A stretch of 64,000 nt of DNA from Chryseobacterium sp. MA9 (GTDB lineage: Bacteria; Bacteroidota; Bacteroidia; Flavobacteriales; Weeksellaceae), in assembly GCF_024399315.1 (NCBI RefSeq), contig NZ_CP075170.1, positions 1,240,001-1,304,000 of the forward strand, read 5' to 3'. Numbering within the stretch: the first letter of the stretch is position 1; each line of letters opens with the position of its first letter. The notes under the pieces are model-generated. The model made no database searches. It saw nothing but the letters and a program-made list of their open reading frames with translations, and was not told the origin of the DNA. This document shows, piece by piece, positions 16,892-25,740 of this stretch. A program made the translations under genes and the position numbers.

Positions 16892-17953
16892 CTACTTTAT
16901 AATGTTCACTTTAGATCCATTGTCCAGGTTGATCTGTCCGCTGGTTACTACCTGCTCTCCTCCATTCAATCCGCTTAATACCTGAACTTTATCTCCGTAA
17001 ACTTTTCCGATGGTTACTTTGATCAATTTAGCAACACCATTCTGAACAATGAATAATTGTCCTGAGCTTACTCCATTTACAAAGGCTTCTGCAGGAACTG
17101 TCAGCATATTCTGAGTTTCTGCACCGTTATTTGTACTGAATTTAGCTGTTGCATACATACCCGCTTTCAGGTTTCCTCTGTTCTGAACTTCAATTTCCAC
17201 AGGGAAATTCAAAGAAGCATCACTTTTAGGAGCGATAAAGGTAATTCTACCTGCGAAAGAATCTTCAGGTAAAACATTTACTTTAATCGGAACTTCCTGA
17301 CCTAACTGGATTTTCCCGATCTGGCTTTCATCTACTAAAACAGAAAGTTTTAAGCTGTTGATATTAACGATTTCAAACATAGAAGTTCCTATCGAAACAA
17401 CTGTTCCAGGTTCTACCAACTTTTTATTGATTGTTCCGCTGATACCTGCACGGATGCTTGTGTCATTCACTCTTACTCCCTGAGCTTTCACAGCTGCCTG
17501 TGCATTTTTCAGTTGAAGTCTTGAATTATCAACCTGTTGTTTTGTAACACCTCCTGTTTTAAAGGCGTTCTCGTAACGCTGATTATCAATAATAGCATTC
17601 TGCAAATTATTCTGAGCTTGTGTAACATCCACTTCAATAGCATCTCTCTTGATGGTGGCTAAAACCTGACCCGCACTTACTCTTGAACCTTCTTTTACCA
17701 AAACGCTTACAATACGTCCGGCAATTTCAGAAGACTGGTTCATTTCCTGCTTAGGAATGAAAGTCCCGTTGGCAGAGTAGTCTGTATCAATATTTTCTCT
17801 TGTAACGGTTACAATATTTACGTTGATTTTATCTACCTGCTTGGCAACTTCTTTTACTTCCTGCGTCTGCTTTTCTTTGTTCCCGGCAATCTTGTAAGCG
17901 GCTAGACCTACCAGTACTGCTGCTACGATGATATATATTAAAGTTTTTTTCAT
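16892..17953 (-). CDS. RND efflux periplasmic adaptor (membrane fusion protein)
   Basis: 353-residue adaptor that bridges the RND pump and the TolC channel. The N-terminal anchor is a single helix (LIYIIVAAVLVGLAAYKIAG) without a lipobox Cys. Then come the lipoyl halves (SSEIAGRIVSVLVKEGSRVS and DTSIRAGISGTINKKLVEPG) around a coiled-coil hairpin, and a beta-barrel part (VLVDESQIGKIQLGQEVPIK). It lies between the outer-membrane channel gene and the pump gene with 7-9 bp gaps. Confidence 0.94.
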   Translation of the reverse strand: MKKTLIYIIVAAVLVGLAAYKIAGNKEKQTQEVKEVAKQVDKINVNIVTVTRENIDTDYSANGTFIPKQEMNQSSEIAGRIVSVLVKEGSRVSAGQVLATIKRDAIEVDVTQAQNNLQNAIIDNQRYENAFKTGGVTKQQVDNSRLQLKNAQAAVKAQGVRVNDTSIRAGISGTINKKLVEPGTVVSIGTSMFEIVNINSLKLSVLVDESQIGKIQLGQEVPIKVNVLPEDSFAGRITFIAPKSDASLNFPVEIEVQNRGNLKAGMYATAKFSTNNGAETQNMLTVPAEAFVNGVSSGQLFIVQNGVAKLIKVTIGKVYGDKVQVLSGLNGGEQVVTSGQINLDNGSKVNIIK

Positions 17954-17962
17954 TTTAGTTTA

Positions 17963-19315
17963 TTATAAGTTTTGTAGTGTGTTTAGTTCACCCTTAGCTT
18001 TTATCAGCTTGATCTCTGCCTGTTTGTAATCCAGCAATGCATTAGAATAGTTCTGTTTTGCCTGTGTCAGAGCATTTTCAGAATCCAGAACCTCTGTAAG
18101 GGTTGCTAACCCATATTGATAATTTGACTGGGTATTTTTCTGAACTCTTTCTGCCAATCCTACATTATCTTTCATGCTTTCGATATTAATCAATGCATTT
18201 TCCATATTGGTGACTGCATTTTTATAATCTAAACTTAAGCTCAACTGGGTGTTTTCAATATCAACATCAAGATCCTGAATATCAATTTCTGCCTGATTGA
18301 TCTTCGCTTTTGTAGCTCCTCCCGTGAAAATAGGAATATTTACATTCAAACCAATTGCTGAATAATCGCTCCAAAGAACGCCCTTACTAAGACCATTTGT
18401 CAACGGGAATTTTGCTCCATTTGCTCCCCATCCGTAGTTCGCAGTAAGATTTACTGAAGGATAAAGATAAGCTTCGGTTGCTTTTTTATTGAAAACCAAA
18501 AGTTCCCTGTTTTTATTTAAAACTTTGATCTCTGTACGATCATTAAGATTTACGTTGCTCGCAATCAGTTCAGGCTTTGGTTCTATCTCTTTTTCTTCAA
18601 GCTCGATATCTGTAGAAATCGGGATTCCCATATAAAACTTCAAAGCATTTTTTGAAAGTTCAACAGAGTTGATTAAAGTCTGCTTATTGGAACCAATATT
18701 CGTAAGCTGAACATTTGTCCTGTCTAAATCGATTGATTTTGCCAAACCGTTATCAACCAAGCTTTTAATAACATTTCTTACTTTTTCAGTGTTGGCATAG
18801 CTGGCAGTTACCGTTTTAAGATTTTCTTCCTGTACGAACACCTGATAATAAGCTGTTGCTACATTTTCAATAATCTGTTCATTGGTTAACTGAGCATTCA
18901 GTACATAAAACTCTCTTGTTGATTTTGCAGCTTTAAGTCCTGTAAATACTCTTTGATCAAAAATCGCCTGCTGAAGTTGTACAGAAGCTGTTGAACCCCA
19001 AGGCTGCCCAAACTGAGCCCTGATTTTCTCTCCTCCAAATTCCAGCAAAGACTCCTGAATAATCGGATTATAGGTTAAGCCCGCCGTCGCACTGACCTGT
19101 GGAAGAGCACCGGCTCTGGCCTCATCAATCTTGTATTCGGCTTTTTTGATCTGTAAAGCAGCTTTTTTAGCTTCTGCCTTATTTTGAAGTGCCTGTTTTA
19201 TTGCTTCCTGCAGGGAAACCTGCTGCTGGGCAGACATCAATGTAGAGCCGAAAATCATAAATGCTGAAGCTATCCCAATTTTTAGCTTTGTAGCAGTTAT
19301 ACGTTTTCTATTCAT
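17963..19315 (-). CDS. TolC family outer-membrane efflux channel
   Basis: 450 residues with a signal peptide ending near SAQQQ. It has the two OEP repeats of long helices separated by strands (QVSLQEAIKQALQNKAEAKK; GLATLTEVLDSENALTQAKQ then NYSNALLDYKQAEIKL). This protein forms the trimeric duct across the outer membrane for the adaptor and RND pump encoded just downstream. It is the first structural gene after the regulator, 90 bp from the tetR stop codon. Confidence 0.93.
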   Translation of the reverse strand: MNRKRITATKLKIGIASAFMIFGSTLMSAQQQVSLQEAIKQALQNKAEAKKAALQIKKAEYKIDEARAGALPQVSATAGLTYNPIIQESLLEFGGEKIRAQFGQPWGSTASVQLQQAIFDQRVFTGLKAAKSTREFYVLNAQLTNEQIIENVATAYYQVFVQEENLKTVTASYANTEKVRNVIKSLVDNGLAKSIDLDRTNVQLTNIGSNKQTLINSVELSKNALKFYMGIPISTDIELEEKEIEPKPELIASNVNLNDRTEIKVLNKNRELLVFNKKATEAYLYPSVNLTANYGWGANGAKFPLTNGLSKGVLWSDYSAIGLNVNIPIFTGGATKAKINQAEIDIQDLDVDIENTQLSLSLDYKNAVTNMENALINIESMKDNVGLAERVQKNTQSNYQYGLATLTEVLDSENALTQAKQNYSNALLDYKQAEIKLIKAKGELNTLQNL

Positions 19316-19405
19316 AATTTTATACTTCGTTTATTTTTTATTTAATCTTCAGTCATTATTTATTTCTGAATGACGAATCATCGCAAGAAATACTTTAGTT
19401 TTTTT

Positions 19406-19999
19406 TTAGTTTTTGAACAACATATTGATAATAATCTCTTTTCGCTCAGAAATGATCTTATCATATTCTTCATCATTAATTAATAAATTTTCCATAAATA
19501 ATGGTCTTATGGCACTTGGGAATACTAATAGAGCAACCATATTAAGAATAAACTGAACAGGTGCCATTTTTTCTATATTTCCCAATTCCATTTCTTTTTC
19601 GATGTCACTATACATTTCATTCAGGATATCCTCTTCAATTTCTCTGTGATGGCAGGTTCCTTTATTGATCTGTGATACGATATACGTTTCCAGATACGGA
19701 TACTGAAGGCTTGTAGAAAGACTGCTTTCTATGAACTTGCTGATCTTTTCTTTAAAAGGCAGAGCAGAGTTCTGAATAATCTTCGATTTTTCCTGTTCTA
19801 CTCTTTGTGCTTCATCAAAGATGATCTGAATAAGCTTATCCCTTGAACGGAAATAGTAATTAATGAGAGTCCTGTTCACTCCTGCTTCATCTGCAATCTC
19901 CTGCGTAGTAGCATCAAATTTTCCTTTCACAAAGAACAAATTCTTCGCTGTCTCCTTGATCAATTCCTGTGTTTGGTCTTTTTTTGCTTGATTTGACAT
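19406..19999 (-). CDS. TetR/AcrR family repressor of the efflux operon
   Basis: 197-residue repressor with an N-terminal HTH (about residues 28-54: TTQEIADEAGVNRTLINYYF then RSRDKLI) and an all-helical ligand domain. It is the promoter-proximal gene of the efflux operon, so autoregulation with the pump genes is expected. The 14-nt stretch between the predicted transcript start and the ATG is filled by the palindrome TTTGTTAAACAAA. The ligand is unknown but probably a pump substrate. Confidence 0.93.
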   Translation of the reverse strand: MSNQAKKDQTQELIKETAKNLFFVKGKFDATTQEIADEAGVNRTLINYYFRSRDKLIQIIFDEAQRVEQEKSKIIQNSALPFKEKISKFIESSLSTSLQYPYLETYIVSQINKGTCHHREIEEDILNEMYSDIEKEMELGNIEKMAPVQFILNMVALLVFPSAIRPLFMENLLINDEEYDKIISERKEIIINMLFKN

Positions 20000-20000
20000 T

Positions 20001-20013
20001 TTTGTTAAACAAA
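20001..20013. promoter_or_regulatory. Probable TetR operator O1
   Basis: TTTGTTAAACAAA has perfect 6-bp arms around one central base. It sits between the predicted transcription start and the tetR ATG at 19999. Confidence 0.65.
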
Positions 20014-20019
20014 TTTGTG

Positions 20020-20049
20020 CAAATTTATACTAAAATTTATTTTTGACAA
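20020..20049 (-). promoter_or_regulatory. Promoter of the tetR-tolC-adaptor-RND operon
   Basis: On the minus strand a TTG (20047-20049) and TAAATTTG (20020-20027) are 19 bp apart, matching the TTG-N19-TAnnTTTG Bacteroidota promoter. Confidence 0.75.
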
Positions 20050-20050
20050 A

Positions 20051-20063
20051 ATTGTTAAACAAA
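20051..20063. promoter_or_regulatory. Probable TetR operator O2
   Basis: ATTGTTAAACAAA shares the 11-bp core TTGTTAAACAA with O1 and lies exactly 50 bp from it (about five helical turns), directly upstream of the -33 TTG. The two sites bracket the promoter. Confidence 0.6.
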
Positions 20064-20114
20064 AAAATTAAACAAAAATGTCATGACATTCATCATGTCT
20101 TTTTAAGGACATTA

Positions 20115-20454
20115 ATGTTAGAATGTAAAGCTTTAACTCCATGTCTGCAGGCTCTTACTCCAGATGAGAGAAAATCACTTTTCAAAATGGGAGATAAAAA
20201 CTACAACAATAGATAATGGCAGCAAATACATAAGTATAAATCCTGAATTTGCTCGACCTTGACAGATGAATCTGTAGTTACAGAATTAAATTCTTTAGCA
20301 AATCTTGCAGAACAGCTGGCTTTTGATTTGAATGATTATTATGCTTGCAGGAAGTGAAGCACTTGTAGCTTCAATGATGTACTATGGTACAGTAAAAGAA
20401 GCGGTTTCAAAAGGAGTAAACACGACTAAGCCAGATGTTTTATCTTTCTTTTGA
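20115..20454 (+). pseudogene. Gene remnant broken by several frameshifts
   Basis: Protein-like sequence appears in successive frames. From the ATG at 20115: LQALTPDERKSLFKMGDKNY then stop. Next NGSKYISINPEFA; then VVTELNSLANLAEQLAFDLN; then MLAGSEALVASMMYYGTVKE followed by AVSKGVNTTKPD to a stop at 20454. Put together these read as one small protein of about 110 residues that I recall only as a conserved hypothetical in Bacteroidota. It is clearly dead here. It fills most of the gap between the tetR operon and the receptor gene. Confidence 0.75.
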
Positions 20455-20511
20455 TGCTTTTTATATTATTTGAATAAAATTAAAATTTCTGATTATTCAG
20501 AGTAAACAAAA

Positions 20512-23079
20512 TCAGAAATTATATTTCAATCCACCCATAATATATCCATGTAATGCTATTGTTGAAGTTTCATCCGTTCCTAAAAGTGAAACAGAGCTAT
20601 TTATATAATTAAATGAGTTTAGATTTAATATATTATTCATAGCCATATTATATTCTAAGACCGAATTTTCTTTCCTGTATGAAATTTGGCCACCTAATAA
20701 AAAATTCTTTATTGTATTTTGTTGCGTTTTTTGGATGAGGTATTCTCCTAGAAAACTTCCAATCCATTCTTTTTTAATATTTGTTCGAATTCCTAAAGAT
20801 AATTTTAAATTCTGCTGACTTGAAGTAATATTAAAAAGACTTTGATTAAAAAATGATTGGGTAAATGTATATCCAAAATCAAATTGTATAGGTATTTCCT
20901 TAAAATTTGTTAAGAACTTTTGTCCTAATTGAAAATTTTTCAAATTAGTCTGATTAGTTTTATGGTTAATAAAATTATTAGTACAACTATATGATCCTGT
21001 AAATTTAGATTTGAGCGAGAAAAAATCCCCTAATCGTCTATCATCAGAAACAAGTAAGAGCCAACGGTCATTTAAACTGCCCAGAACATTCAAAGTTTCC
21101 GAAAACATCCCATAGTTAGATACATCTGATGTAAAATTAGAATTTGCTTTTTCATACATCAACATTGCAAATAAATAGTTTCCTTTTTTCAAATTGAAAC
21201 GAATAAAATTGAATTTGAAAGTTTCCGTATTAATCAAAGTTTCTGGAAACAAGGAAACATTTCGCATATATGATAAATCACGATTATAATTTTCATCATA
21301 TAATAATTGGGTAAATTCGGGAGATTTATACTTATTAAAATATTCTAGCGTTAAAGCTGTCTTTGTATTTGTCTTTGGCTGAAATTTTATCTTTATTTTT
21401 TTTTCAAAGTAGTGTTTCTCACTCTGATTAAAATTGAGAAAATGAGAACTCAATGCTCCAAAAAAATCAAAGCTGCCCAAGTTTTTTTGAGTAAAAATTT
21501 CATTTAGAAAATGATAGGTTTTGAGTTTCCTCGCTTCTGATTTATTGGTAAAAGCTTTTAATAATAACGCATTTTCATTTTTATTAGAATATCCTGAACG
21601 AAAATTAACCGTAATAAATTTGAAATCATTTTTCAGAAAAAAATCCAAAGCATACTTTTTAGAATCTGTGTCTAAAATTTGTGCTAATTTATTAAATGAA
21701 TTTTGAAAAATATTTTCTGTGGAATTTATATCTAATGTTGATTTATAATTATTTTGTTGTTGTAAAAAAGCAAGAATTATTTTAGAACTATTAATTTTTT
21801 TGTTCCAAGAAATAAAATTCCCAAATGTTGTACCTCTAACAGTATTTTCAATATCAAAAATGCTGTTTTTAAGAAATGTATTTCTATTTATATCTTGATC
21901 GAAGTTATCTTCCGATGGATTATATCCAAAACTGTAATAAAAAAAACTACTGTCTGAAAAAGTTTTTTTTACTTTGATTTGAGTTGTTCCAAAATATCCA
22001 TTATTTTTTTCCAAACGACTTTCATAGAAATTATAGTTTGTTGGTTGCTCTGGAAATGCTATTCTATTAATTGTTGAGAGTTTCTCTAATTTTGAGCGAT
22101 CAAAAATTGAAAATGCAGTTACAGATAATTTCTTTCCAGATTTTGAATATTGCAAAGCTCCAAATTGATTATCTTTTGATTTAACTTTTCCGTCATTATT
22201 CAAAAAAGTAGGAGTATCTATTCCTATTCCTCCATCTATAGTAACTGCTTCTTCCTGTTTATTCATGTCATAAAAATCCATTATTCCAATGGGATCTTTT
22301 GCAATGGAATTGGCATCTGTAATTAAAGCTAAATTTCCAACCTTACTAAATTTGAATAGATTGACATGAGCAAGATAACTATTTTTATTTCCATAATTGG
22401 TTTCAATGTTCCCTGTAATCCTTTCTTTATATCCATCTTTAAGTTTTAAGTTCAGTGCAGTAGATTGATTTCCGCTAATTGTTGTATAGTTCTGCCAAAA
22501 ATCAATGCCCTCAATCATATCAGCAGAAATATTTTGTGTAGACATTTTATGATTTCTTCCAAAAAGTTCGTTTCCATCAATCAAAACTTGTCCTACAATA
22601 TCTCCATGATGGATTACTTTTCCATTTTCATTGATCTCTAATCCTGGTAATTTTTTGATCAGATCTTCTACAGTTCTTTCAGTTCCATCCTTAACTACTT
22701 TAATATTGTACGAAATAGTATCACCCTTTACAGTCGCAATTTTGGGTCGTGATTTTATTTCTACTTCTTTTATCTCTGTGATCTGTTGCTCCAACGTAAT
22801 TTCAAAGTCTGACTTTTCCGATGTATTGATTTCTACAAATTTTGTTTTGTAGAGTAATGAAGTAAATTTTAAAGTATAAACTCCTTTTGTCGAGATATTA
22901 ATATTACAAATTCCCTGTACATCAGTTTTTTTGAATTGTAATGTTCGTCCATTTTGTTGAAGTTGGACATTGATGTTATCAAGTTTTTTTCCTTGCTGGT
23001 CAACAAGCTTTATCAAAATATTTTGTGAAAAGTACACACCGAATAAAAAAAGAAATAATAATGTAACAACACCTTTCAT
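20512..23079 (-). CDS. TonB-receptor-like outer-membrane beta-barrel protein
   Basis: 855 residues. A signal peptide (MKGVVTLLFLFLFGVYFSQ) precedes a carboxypeptidase-D-like regulatory domain (about 20-105; LVDQQGKKLDNINVQLQQNG). A plug-like segment follows (TERTVEDLIKKLPGLEINEN, VLIDGNELFG), then a long barrel ending in GLKYNF with a terminal Phe. No TonB box is obvious. Such receptors import or bind large ligands, or act with a partner protein. It follows the GLPGLI gene by 23 bp on the same strand; GLPGLI/receptor pairs recur in Flavobacteriia without a known function. The gene looks more AT-rich than its neighbours. Confidence 0.85.
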   Translation of the reverse strand: MKGVVTLLFLFLFGVYFSQNILIKLVDQQGKKLDNINVQLQQNGRTLQFKKTDVQGICNINISTKGVYTLKFTSLLYKTKFVEINTSEKSDFEITLEQQITEIKEVEIKSRPKIATVKGDTISYNIKVVKDGTERTVEDLIKKLPGLEINENGKVIHHGDIVGQVLIDGNELFGRNHKMSTQNISADMIEGIDFWQNYTTISGNQSTALNLKLKDGYKERITGNIETNYGNKNSYLAHVNLFKFSKVGNLALITDANSIAKDPIGIMDFYDMNKQEEAVTIDGGIGIDTPTFLNNDGKVKSKDNQFGALQYSKSGKKLSVTAFSIFDRSKLEKLSTINRIAFPEQPTNYNFYESRLEKNNGYFGTTQIKVKKTFSDSSFFYYSFGYNPSEDNFDQDINRNTFLKNSIFDIENTVRGTTFGNFISWNKKINSSKIILAFLQQQNNYKSTLDINSTENIFQNSFNKLAQILDTDSKKYALDFFLKNDFKFITVNFRSGYSNKNENALLLKAFTNKSEARKLKTYHFLNEIFTQKNLGSFDFFGALSSHFLNFNQSEKHYFEKKIKIKFQPKTNTKTALTLEYFNKYKSPEFTQLLYDENYNRDLSYMRNVSLFPETLINTETFKFNFIRFNLKKGNYLFAMLMYEKANSNFTSDVSNYGMFSETLNVLGSLNDRWLLLVSDDRRLGDFFSLKSKFTGSYSCTNNFINHKTNQTNLKNFQLGQKFLTNFKEIPIQFDFGYTFTQSFFNQSLFNITSSQQNLKLSLGIRTNIKKEWIGSFLGEYLIQKTQQNTIKNFLLGGQISYRKENSVLEYNMAMNNILNLNSFNYINSSVSLLGTDETSTIALHGYIMGGLKYNF

Positions 23080-23102
23080 ACTTTTTAATATTCAATTTAA
23101 TT

Positions 23103-23831
23103 CTACTTAGAGTTTTGCATTTTTTGTTTAAATGCTTCTAAATTTTCTCTTCCATTCTTTCTCATTTTATCCCGGCCTTCTTTTATTTTTGTCTCCAATT
23201 CTAGTCCTTTATAGACCGAAAGCTTGGAGTCCATTTTTTTTATTTCCTGTTCTTTACAATCTTTGGAAATATGAGTAGCATAACACAAATATTTAGAATT
23301 TTCAACTTTCAAAACCAAACCTGGCAGGCTGTTATAGTTATAGGGTCCGGCGGACACCGGAATTTCCTCAGTATACCATACTTTACTGATAATATTACCT
23401 GTTTTGACAATTGCTAGTTTACAGAGATAATTTTCAATAATCAGATTTTCGTTCTTATATTCAATCTCAGAGCTGCTGTCTGGATAATATCCGTAGAATT
23501 CCTCAACTCTGTAATCATTTAACTGATAATAACTGTTTTGGTTTTTAAATTTAAAGTATTCCTTTTTTTGTTTTTTATTTATGTTTTTTTCATCCGATAC
23601 TAATTCTGTAAAATAAGAATTTCCTCCATAATAGTAGAGAATACAAGATTCGGGGCGCTTTTTTAGCTGTTCTATTTTTTTCAGCATTTGATCTTTCATT
23701 TCATCAGATAAATTTGCGTCTCCCCAGGAAACATTAGTTTGATGAATAACTTCGTAGTTTACTTTTAATTTTTCCTGTGAATGGATAAATATTGAAAAAA
23801 AGAATGAAAAGAATATAATAGATTTATACAT
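23103..23831 (-). CDS. GLPGLI family exported protein
   Basis: 242 residues with a signal peptide (MYKSIIFFSFFFSIFIHSQ). The family motif occurs as YNYNSLPGLVLKVENSKY, preceded by the conserved WYTEEIPVSAGPY. GLPGLI proteins are exported Bacteroidota proteins of unknown role. It lies between a small secreted peptide gene (74 bp upstream) and a TonB-receptor-like gene (23 bp downstream), and all three are probably one transcript. Two more GLPGLI proteins are encoded at 49585 and 51197. Confidence 0.85.
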   Translation of the reverse strand: MYKSIIFFSFFFSIFIHSQEKLKVNYEVIHQTNVSWGDANLSDEMKDQMLKKIEQLKKRPESCILYYYGGNSYFTELVSDEKNINKKQKKEYFKFKNQNSYYQLNDYRVEEFYGYYPDSSSEIEYKNENLIIENYLCKLAIVKTGNIISKVWYTEEIPVSAGPYNYNSLPGLVLKVENSKYLCYATHISKDCKEQEIKKMDSKLSVYKGLELETKIKEGRDKMRKNGRENLEAFKQKMQNSK

Positions 23832-23905
23832 TTCAAAATAAATTTACCAAGATAAGAGACTTAAATAAGTCTCTTATCAAATTATCAAATTAAGTTTAGT
23901 ATTAA

Positions 23906-24190
23906 TTAGTACCAAATATAGAGGCTAACTTCAGCATTGTCACATTCATAACTTATCTCCATTGACCCTTGATACTCTAATTCTCCATCAACTTCATCAA
24001 AAAAAGCATGAATATCCGTACAAGTTGCTTTTAATAAATCTTCTTCAATAGAATTGATTTGAAGAGCTTTTACAAATTGTTTTACTTCTTTTGTTGTAGC
24101 AGTCTCTACTTCATTTTTTTGTACGTTGTCTTTAGCAAATCCTAAAGTTGTTCCAGCAACTAAAAGCGCCGTGAATAGAATTTTTTTCAT
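23906..24190 (-). CDS. Small secreted peptide precursor of unknown function
   Basis: 94 residues: a signal peptide (MKKILFTALLVAGTTLGFA) and a mature part of about 75 residues. The mature part has an acidic and Thr-rich first half (KDNVQKNEVETATTKEVKQF) and a second half with two Cys, ATCTDIHAFFDEVDGELEY and ISYECDNAEVSLYIWY. The Cys pair could form one disulfide. It is the first gene of the peptide/GLPGLI/receptor cluster and is divergent from an XRE regulator. I recognise no family. It could be a secreted substrate, ligand or small structural protein. Confidence 0.7.
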   Translation of the reverse strand: MKKILFTALLVAGTTLGFAKDNVQKNEVETATTKEVKQFVKALQINSIEEDLLKATCTDIHAFFDEVDGELEYQGSMEISYECDNAEVSLYIWY

Positions 24191-24233
24191 AAAATGAAAT
24201 TTTTAATTTGTAATAATTTTAATACACTAAAAA

Positions 24234-24253
24234 AACATTTGTGCACTTGTGTT
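24234..24253. promoter_or_regulatory. Imperfect palindrome between peptide gene and XRE gene
   Basis: AACATTTGTGCACTTGTGTT has a GTGCAC core with AACA/TGTT outer arms. Its place in the divergent promoter region makes it a candidate operator for the XRE protein at 24361. Confidence 0.35.
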
Positions 24254-24336
24254 TTTCATTAGCTAAACTAACTATATCCCTCCACGCGGAGAAATACTTT
24301 TGGTAAAAATATCTTTACTTTTAATAAAAAAATATA

Positions 24337-24344
24337 TACTTTTG
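24337..24344 (+). promoter_or_regulatory. -7 promoter element of the XRE gene at 24361
   Basis: TACTTTTG, exact TAnnTTTG match, 16 nt before the ATG. Confidence 0.55.
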
Positions 24345-24360
24345 AGGAAAATAAATATAA

Positions 24361-24747
24361 ATGATGGAAATGGAGAAAATTATTGAAAAAATAGCTCAAC
24401 AAAGGAGTAAAAAAGGCTATACTTTCGAAAACATGGCTCATGAATTAGACATCACTCCTGCTGCTTATCGCAAAATAGAAACCGGAGAAACTAAACTAAG
24501 TGTGGAAAGATTGATGAAAATATCTGAAATTCTCGACGAAGATTTATCCAATCTTTTGGATATAGATACTAAAAATGTATTTAATAATCAATCCAATGAA
24601 GGAAACGGCTATGTAGAAATTATCAATAATGATTATAAAGATATTATTAAGGATATTAAAGAAACATATGACAAGCTAATCCAGTCAAAAGACGACCAGA
24701 TAGTCATGCTAAAAGAACAAATCTCATTTTTGAAAGAAAAAAAATAA
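24361..24747 (+). CDS. XRE-family helix-turn-helix regulator
   Basis: 128 residues. Residues 6-66 form the HTH (IIEKIAQQRSKKGYTFENMA, then LDITPAAYRKIETGETKLSV). An Asn-rich linker follows (FNNQSNEGNGYVEIINND), then a C-terminal helix (DDQIVMLKEQISFLKEKK) likely to self-associate. The architecture matches the protein at 1989. It is divergent from the peptide/GLPGLI/receptor cluster and is the obvious candidate to regulate it, with a shared palindrome between them. That regulatory link is inference. ATG codons at 24361, 24364 and 24370 are all possible starts. Confidence 0.85.
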   Translation: MMEMEKIIEKIAQQRSKKGYTFENMAHELDITPAAYRKIETGETKLSVERLMKISEILDEDLSNLLDIDTKNVFNNQSNEGNGYVEIINNDYKDIIKDIKETYDKLIQSKDDQIVMLKEQISFLKEKK

Positions 24748-24750
24748 AAA

Positions 24751-24777
24751 CGGGCAGAAATTTCTGCCCGTCTTTTG
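24751..24777. terminator. Bidirectional terminator
   Basis: CGGGCAGAAA / TTTCTGCCCG perfect hairpin between convergent genes, with A and T runs on either side. Confidence 0.88.
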
Positions 24778-24778
24778 T

Positions 24779-25603
24779 TTATAATAATTTGATCTTATCG
24801 TCTGAAATATCGATGATCTTATCTTTATAAAGTCCTCCGATCGCCTTTTTAAAGTTTTTCTTACTCATCTGAAGTTCATCTTTGATCTCTTCAGGTGAAG
24901 ACTTATCAGATACATACAGAAGTCCGTAGTTTTCTTCCAGTTTGTTAAGAATTTTCTGTTTGAACTCGTCAATATTTTCAAAACCTTCCGGCTGTAAAGA
25001 AATATCTATTTTCCCGTCTTCACGGATGGTTTTGATGTATCCTGTTTCTTCTGACAGTGGATATAGTTTTTTGAAAACATCGGAAGCATATATCAAACCA
25101 ATGTATTGTTTGTTGATCACCACATTCCAGCCCAGTTCACTTTCGTTCATCATAAGCAGATCTACTTTGTCTCCTTTTTGAAACGGAAGATCATCATACT
25201 GCGGATTTCTTTTAAACTTTGTTGTGCCCGTAATCAACTCCATATCTTCATCTACATAAATGTAAACCAGATATCTTTTACCTTCGATAATTTTGGTTTT
25301 CTGCTGTTTGTAAGGGATAAATAAATCTTTAATGATTCCCCAATCCATAAAAGCTCCACTTGGAAGACTCTGTACACAGCTCATCACCGCAAATTCACCT
25401 ACTTCAGCTAATGGAATTTCAGTAGTTGCCTTTAATTTATCGTCATCCTGATACACAAAAACTTCAACTTCATCACCTATTTCTTTTTCATCCTGAATAA
25501 AGATTTTAGGCAGAAAAGCTTTTTCTCCGGATTCGTCTACGAGGATCCATCCTGAATTAATTTGTTCTGAAATTGTTAAAGTCTGAGTTTTTCCGAGTTG
25601 CAT
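24779..25603 (-). CDS. CvfB-like S1-domain RNA-binding protein
   Basis: 274 residues with tandem S1-type OB folds: SGWILVDESGEKAFLPK; GEFAVMSCVQSLPSGAFMDW then GIIKDLFIPYKQQ; and LGWNVVINKQYIGLIYASDV. A C-terminal winged-helix part follows (SPEEIKDELQMSKKNFKKAI then GGLYKDKIIDI). This matches CvfB/YitL family proteins, which bind RNA and influence virulence and gene expression in Firmicutes. In Bacteroidota its role is not known. It is a single-gene unit sharing a terminator with the XRE gene. Confidence 0.88.
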   Translation of the reverse strand: MQLGKTQTLTISEQINSGWILVDESGEKAFLPKIFIQDEKEIGDEVEVFVYQDDDKLKATTEIPLAEVGEFAVMSCVQSLPSGAFMDWGIIKDLFIPYKQQKTKIIEGKRYLVYIYVDEDMELITGTTKFKRNPQYDDLPFQKGDKVDLLMMNESELGWNVVINKQYIGLIYASDVFKKLYPLSEETGYIKTIREDGKIDISLQPEGFENIDEFKQKILNKLEENYGLLYVSDKSSPEEIKDELQMSKKNFKKAIGGLYKDKIIDISDDKIKLL

Positions 25604-25717
25604 TGATGATAAAATTAGCTGACAAAGGTACGGAAATTTGAAGATGCCAACCTAGTTAATGCTGTTATAATTCTTTTGAAGAATTATTTTCATTTTTTAT
25701 AAAGGCCGTAAAACCCT

Positions 25718-25725
25718 TACATTTG
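25718..25725 (+). promoter_or_regulatory. -7 promoter element that fixes the start of the next gene
   Basis: TACATTTG matches TAnnTTTG. A possible TTG start at 25723 lies inside it, so the ATG at 25741 is the better start. Confidence 0.55.
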
Positions 25726-25740
25726 AACAAAAAAATAATC

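Noticed and set aside
13696..24190. Genomic island with integrase or transposase
   Set aside because: No integrase, transposase or flanking direct repeat is visible, only an AT-rich cluster and a decayed gene.
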